NCBI GenBank assembly: GCA_041738345.1
Contig: JBGSPX010000017.1
Location: forward strand, 1-8,892
Source: Proteocatella sp041738345
Lineage (GTDB): Bacteria; Bacillota; Clostridia; Peptostreptococcales; Filifactoraceae
Reading direction: 5' to 3'
DNA: 8,892 nucleotides
Positions 6,778 to 8,892 of this stretch are shown one piece after another. Made by a program: the position numbers and the translations under genes. Each line of letters starts with the position of its first letter. Position 1 is the first letter of the stretch. A model generated the notes under the pieces. That model saw nothing but the letters and a program-made list of their open reading frames with translations, ran no database searches and was not told the origin of the DNA.

Positions 6778-7773
6778 TTAATTTAATGTATACTTATAAA
6801 TTTTATCTGAGTCCTCCATTTTTTTACTTATTTGTCCGTCATTAAAAAGATAATCTAAATGCGCCAAAGCCTCACCCATGGCGAACCATTTTTGATTTAT
6901 AGGAAACTCATTCCAAGATTGACCTCTCAGATTCCACTGCATATTTTGTGCTATTTCATATGCATTCATAGGGTAATCATTTTTTGAAATTATGGTTATT
7001 ACTTCTTCTAAACGTTCTTCATGATGTTCTATTATTTCAGTTATCCTTGATTTAATATTATCGCCTATTGCTCTATGCCCTGGGAAAGTAAGTACTATGT
7101 CTAAATTTTCTATTTTTCTAAGGCTTTCTATATAATCTCTAAGCGAATCTTTTACCCCATACCATGATGTTATATTTGGAGTAATGTCAAAAAGTACATG
7201 GTCTGCTGAAAAAAAGAGCTTATGCGATTCTAAATATAGACACATATGCCCTGGCGTATGTCCTGGCGTTAATATACATTTAAAGTTTAAATCCTCAAGT
7301 TCTATTATATGTCCATCTTCTATAGTTTCTACTGCAAAAAGCTCCTCTGGCATGAATTCTTGGGCTTGATTATTGCCTTTAAGCTCCTCTATAATTTCAA
7401 GCGGAAAGCCTTCTTCCTTATAAAGCGCTTCTATTTTTGGCCAGCTCACATTTGCAATATCACCCTTAAGATATTTGTAATCTATACTGCTCATGTAAAT
7501 TTTACTTTTAGGACTAGCTATTTTATTTACAAGGCCACTGTGGTCACCATGCAAATGAGTTATAAAAAAATCTGTATTTTCGAGTTCTACATCTAGTTCT
7601 TCTAATCCTGCCTTTAATGCCTCATAGCACTCTATTCTGTTAAAACCTGTATCTATTACCAAATTTCTTTGTTTAGTCTTTATTACATAAGAATTAAGCG
7701 TTCTAAGCGGATTTTCTGGCAGCGGTACATAAATTCTGTATATTTCTGGACTTTCAAATAATTTTTCTATCAT
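6778..7773 (-). CDS. Metallo-beta-lactamase-fold hydrolase
   Basis: This 331-residue soluble protein of the MBL superfamily resembles the glyoxalase II/LACTB2-like branch. The two-metal site is complete: T-H-L-H-G-D-H (72-78, ligands H73, H75, D77, H78), H172 in GHTPGH (171-176), D191 in SADH, and H233 in FPGHR (230-234). A helical insert at 96-145 lies between the first motif and GHTPGH. After the catalytic domain, a tail of about 90 residues begins with the HHEERLEEVI helix (250-259) and looks like the winged-helix substrate-binding domain common in this branch. The substrate is not predictable from sequence. The start is ATG at 7773-7771 behind AGGAA (7787-7783). The gene begins 55 bp after the degV stop on the same strand with no terminator between, so it probably depends on transcription entering through degV. 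An element inserted in degV could therefore affect its expression. Confidence 0.93.
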   Translation of the reverse strand: MIEKLFESPEIYRIYVPLPENPLRTLNSYVIKTKQRNLVIDTGFNRIECYEALKAGLEELDVELENTDFFITHLHGDHSGLVNKIASPKSKIYMSSIDYKYLKGDIANVSWPKIEALYKEEGFPLEIIEELKGNNQAQEFMPEELFAVETIEDGHIIELEDLNFKCILTPGHTPGHMCLYLESHKLFFSADHVLFDITPNITSWYGVKDSLRDYIESLRKIENLDIVLTFPGHRAIGDNIKSRITEIIEHHEERLEEVITIISKNDYPMNAYEIAQNMQWNLRGQSWNEFPINQKWFAMGEALAHLDYLFNDGQISKKMEDSDKIYKYTLN

Positions 7774-7828
7774 ATGCTATTGTTCCTGCTTTCTGCGTTT
7801 CGCTGATATAGTTATACTTATTATAATA

Positions 7829-8650
7829 CTATTTCAGCCAGTATGCCACCCCTACGCTTCCTGGGCCAACATGGGTTCCAATTACTGGGCCTATAGATTG
7901 AATGTTTACTTTCACGCCTAATTTTAGCGCAATTTCCTCAGCGATTTCATTACCTTTATCCTCGCAATTGATATGATGTACAATCACACCCCCAAGTTCT
8001 CTTGTTGAAGCATCCTCGTAAAGCTTGTTTAAAATCATATCCACTGCTTTTCGTCTAGTTCTAGTTTTCCCAAATACCGTTGTTTGTCCATCTTCCACCG
8101 TAAGTACAGGCTTTATATTGAGTAGATGGCCTAAAAGCGCTGCGGCTCCGCCTATTCTTCCACCTTTTTTTAGATATTCAAACGTTTCTGGGGTAAATAA
8201 AAACCTACTATTTTCAATAACATGTTCCATCACCGCCTTAACTGATTCTAGACTTGCTCCCTCACTAGCTTTTTTTGCGCCTTCAATAGCTGCAAAGCCT
8301 AGCTGCATAGAATTAGTCTTAGAATCTAATATCTCTATTTTCACATCTGGAAATTCTTCTAAAAACTGCTGTTTTATAGCGTTTGCAGTAGAAAAAGTTC
8401 CACTCATCTTAGAAGACATAAATACTGCAACAATTTCATCATCTTGAAGTATATGTTTTTTAAATAAATTTTGAATTTCTTCAATCGAAGGTTGAGACGA
8501 TTTTGGAAATTCTCCGCTTTTTTGAACTTCTTGATAAAATTCTTCATTCGTCCAATCGAGTTCTCGCTTATTTATTCCATTTAGAAGTACATTTAATGAC
8601 AGTATATCTATGTCATATTTTTTTATTAAATCAGTTGATATATAAGCTGA
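7829..8650 (-). CDS. DegV family (FakB-like) fatty-acid-binding protein, 5' end interrupted by a mobile element
   Basis: DegV/FakB proteins bind a fatty acid and present it to the kinase FakA. The frame is open from 8650 to the stop at 7829 (273 codons). Conserved family parts run through it: STDLIKKYDIDILSLNVLL near the start, KSSQPS (50-55), SSKMSGTFSTA (79-89) with the lipid-head serine/threonine, GGRIGGAAALLGHLLNIKP, TRTRRKAV, and the C-terminal IGPVIGTHVGPGSVGVAYW. The family normally begins with M, a beta strand and T-D-S. Here only the SAYIS part after that motif is present, and no ATG, GTG or TTG occurs in frame until 8419, which lies in the middle of the conserved core. Upstream of 8650 the DNA is the right end of a TnpB element, so about 8-10 codons including the start codon are displaced beyond the window. 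The exact junction (8650/8651) is my estimate. Unless the element is spliced out of the mRNA, only a non-functional fragment starting at 8419 could be made. Confidence 0.85.
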   Translation of the reverse strand, partial: SAYISTDLIKKYDIDILSLNVLLNGINKRELDWTNEEFYQEVQKSGEFPKSSQPSIEEIQNLFKKHILQDDEIVAVFMSSKMSGTFSTANAIKQQFLEEFPDVKIEILDSKTNSMQLGFAAIEGAKKASEGASLESVKAVMEHVIENSRFLFTPETFEYLKKGGRIGGAAALLGHLLNIKPVLTVEDGQTTVFGKTRTRRKAVDMILNKLYEDASTRELGGVIVHHINCEDKGNEIAEEIALKLGVKVNIQSIGPVIGTHVGPGSVGVAYWLK

Positions 8651-8820
8651 CGTATAAACTCTATAATTTTTTATAAATACTTTATAATTTTTATAGATTT
8701 ATTTCCTTCTTCATCGTGCCCCATTTTGCATTAGCTACTTTGGTTTGATACAACACTCGAAAGGCTTTAATTCGACCTCGTCAATGTCTACATATTAGCA
8801 CAATCTTTTATTTTGATTTT
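8651..8820 (-). ncRNA. Putative omega-RNA scaffold region at the element's right end
   Basis: In TnpB elements the guide RNA overlaps the 3' end of tnpB and the right end, with the scaffold ending at the element border and the next 16-20 bases acting as guide. The 170 non-coding bases here fit in size and place. A small stem, UCGAA...UUCGA, lies around 8774-8757, and near-repeats GCTAATATG and GCTAATGCA flank it. The guide would begin at 8650 with TCAGCTTATATATCAACT, which is degV sequence. Position supports this call; I did not recognise a known scaffold sequence. Confidence 0.5.
8662..8695. repeat. Two tandem AT palindromes near the element end
   Basis: TATAA-AAA-TTATA (8695-8683) and TATAA-AAAA-TTATA (8675-8662), read on the minus strand, are two near-identical hairpin-forming units separated by AAGTATT, ending 11 bp from the proposed element border. 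Subterminal palindromes of this sort can be transposase binding sites or RNA hairpins near the 3' splice site. With such low complexity, chance is also possible. Confidence 0.45.
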
Positions 8821-8892
8821 CTATGCTAATTTATAATTTGCTAAATTAATACTTGCATTTTTGTCCCTATCAATTACAAGATTACACTTTTC
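8821..8892 (-). CDS. tnpB: TnpB RNA-guided nuclease, C-terminal 23 codons (partial)
   Basis: The minus strand reads EKCNLVIDRDKNASINLANY, then KLA and stop (TAG, 8823-8821). C-x-x-V-I-D-R-D-x-N-A-S-x-N-L is the signature of the TnpB/OrfB C-terminus. The cysteine belongs to the zinc-finger end, and the aspartate of DRD is the third catalytic residue of the split RuvC nuclease. NLANYKLA is a common terminal sequence in clostridial TnpB. The rest of the gene lies beyond the window, so whether it is intact is unknown. TnpB binds the omega-RNA transcribed from this same end and cleaves DNA matching the guide. Confidence 0.88.
   Translation of the reverse strand, partial: EKCNLVIDRDKNASINLANYKLA

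Larger units (their letters stand above)
8651..8892 (-). mobile_element. TnpB-encoding IS605/IS607-type element or IStron, right (3') end
   Basis: The 3' end of a tnpB gene (8821-8892), followed by 170 bp of non-coding sequence, abuts the truncated degV frame. This is the arrangement of the right end of IS200/IS605 or IS607-family elements, in which tnpB reads outward to the end. The element lies in the sense orientation relative to degV and extends right, out of the window. The junction is placed at 8650/8651 because degV-like codons (TCA GCT TAT ATA) begin there, and the last element base would be G. Whether the element also carries a group I intron at its unseen left end cannot be decided here. 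Confidence 0.75.

Noticed and set aside
7829..8419. DegV protein starting at the ATG at 8419 as a complete gene
   Set aside because: Conserved DegV sequence (including KSSQPS and DDEIVAVF before the SSKMSG motif) continues in frame for 77 codons upstream, so this ATG is internal.
8025..8447. Plus-strand 140-codon frame opposite degV
   Set aside because: It is antisense to conserved DegV core sequence, has no recognisable motif, and is explained by codon bias of the real gene.
8662..8695. CRISPR-like repeat pair
   Set aside because: There are only two short, low-complexity palindromes with a 7-base gap and no spacer-length unit; they fit an element end.

Overview
The window is low-GC, AT-rich DNA from a motile, anaerobic-type Firmicute, most likely a member of the Clostridia. 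The grounds are a DXP-pathway dxr, two Cache-type chemoreceptors behind a SigD-like promoter, A+T-biased codons, and a group I intron of the type found in clostridial IStrons. I cannot name the species.

Layout. Positions 1-432 (minus strand) are the 5' end of a group I intron. I can fold its complete catalytic core (P1, P3, P4, P6, P7, P8 and P9), and it lies inside a DUF2207 membrane-protein gene whose first 65 codons remain at 433-627. In Clostridia such introns are typically the 5' part of an IStron, a hybrid of a group I intron and an IS605/IS607-type transposon. The transposase genes, 3' splice site and 3' exon would lie left of the window. Upstream of it on the same strand are lemA (662-1204) and dxr (1250-2395), which may form one transcription unit, dxr-lemA-DUF2207. 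A 270-bp AT-rich divergent spacer follows, with a sigma-A-like promoter for dxr and an exact SigD -10 octamer facing the chemoreceptors. Two tandem, same-strand, paralogous methyl-accepting chemotaxis proteins fill 2666-6696. A strong bidirectional hairpin terminator (6731-6775) separates them from a convergent minus-strand pair: a metallo-beta-lactamase-fold hydrolase (6778-7773) and a DegV fatty-acid-binding protein (7829-8650).

The degV gene has no usable start codon at its natural N-terminus. Its reading frame runs back to about 8650 and there meets the right end of a TnpB-encoding element. The last 23 codons of tnpB (RuvC-III motif DRDKNASIN) are at 8821-8892, followed by about 170 bp of element end that should contain the omega-RNA scaffold. 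The natural guide of that omega-RNA would be the adjoining degV sequence.

The main point of interest is therefore the edges. Two genes, DUF2207 and degV, are each interrupted in the sense orientation by mobile elements. The left one carries a self-splicing intron whose P1 helix pairs perfectly with the host-gene flank. The right one ends in a G at the apparent junction, as a group I intron would. The simplest unifying hypothesis is two copies of an IStron family that can splice itself out of mRNA and also guide TnpB. The right-hand part of that hypothesis is inference; the left-hand intron is well supported.
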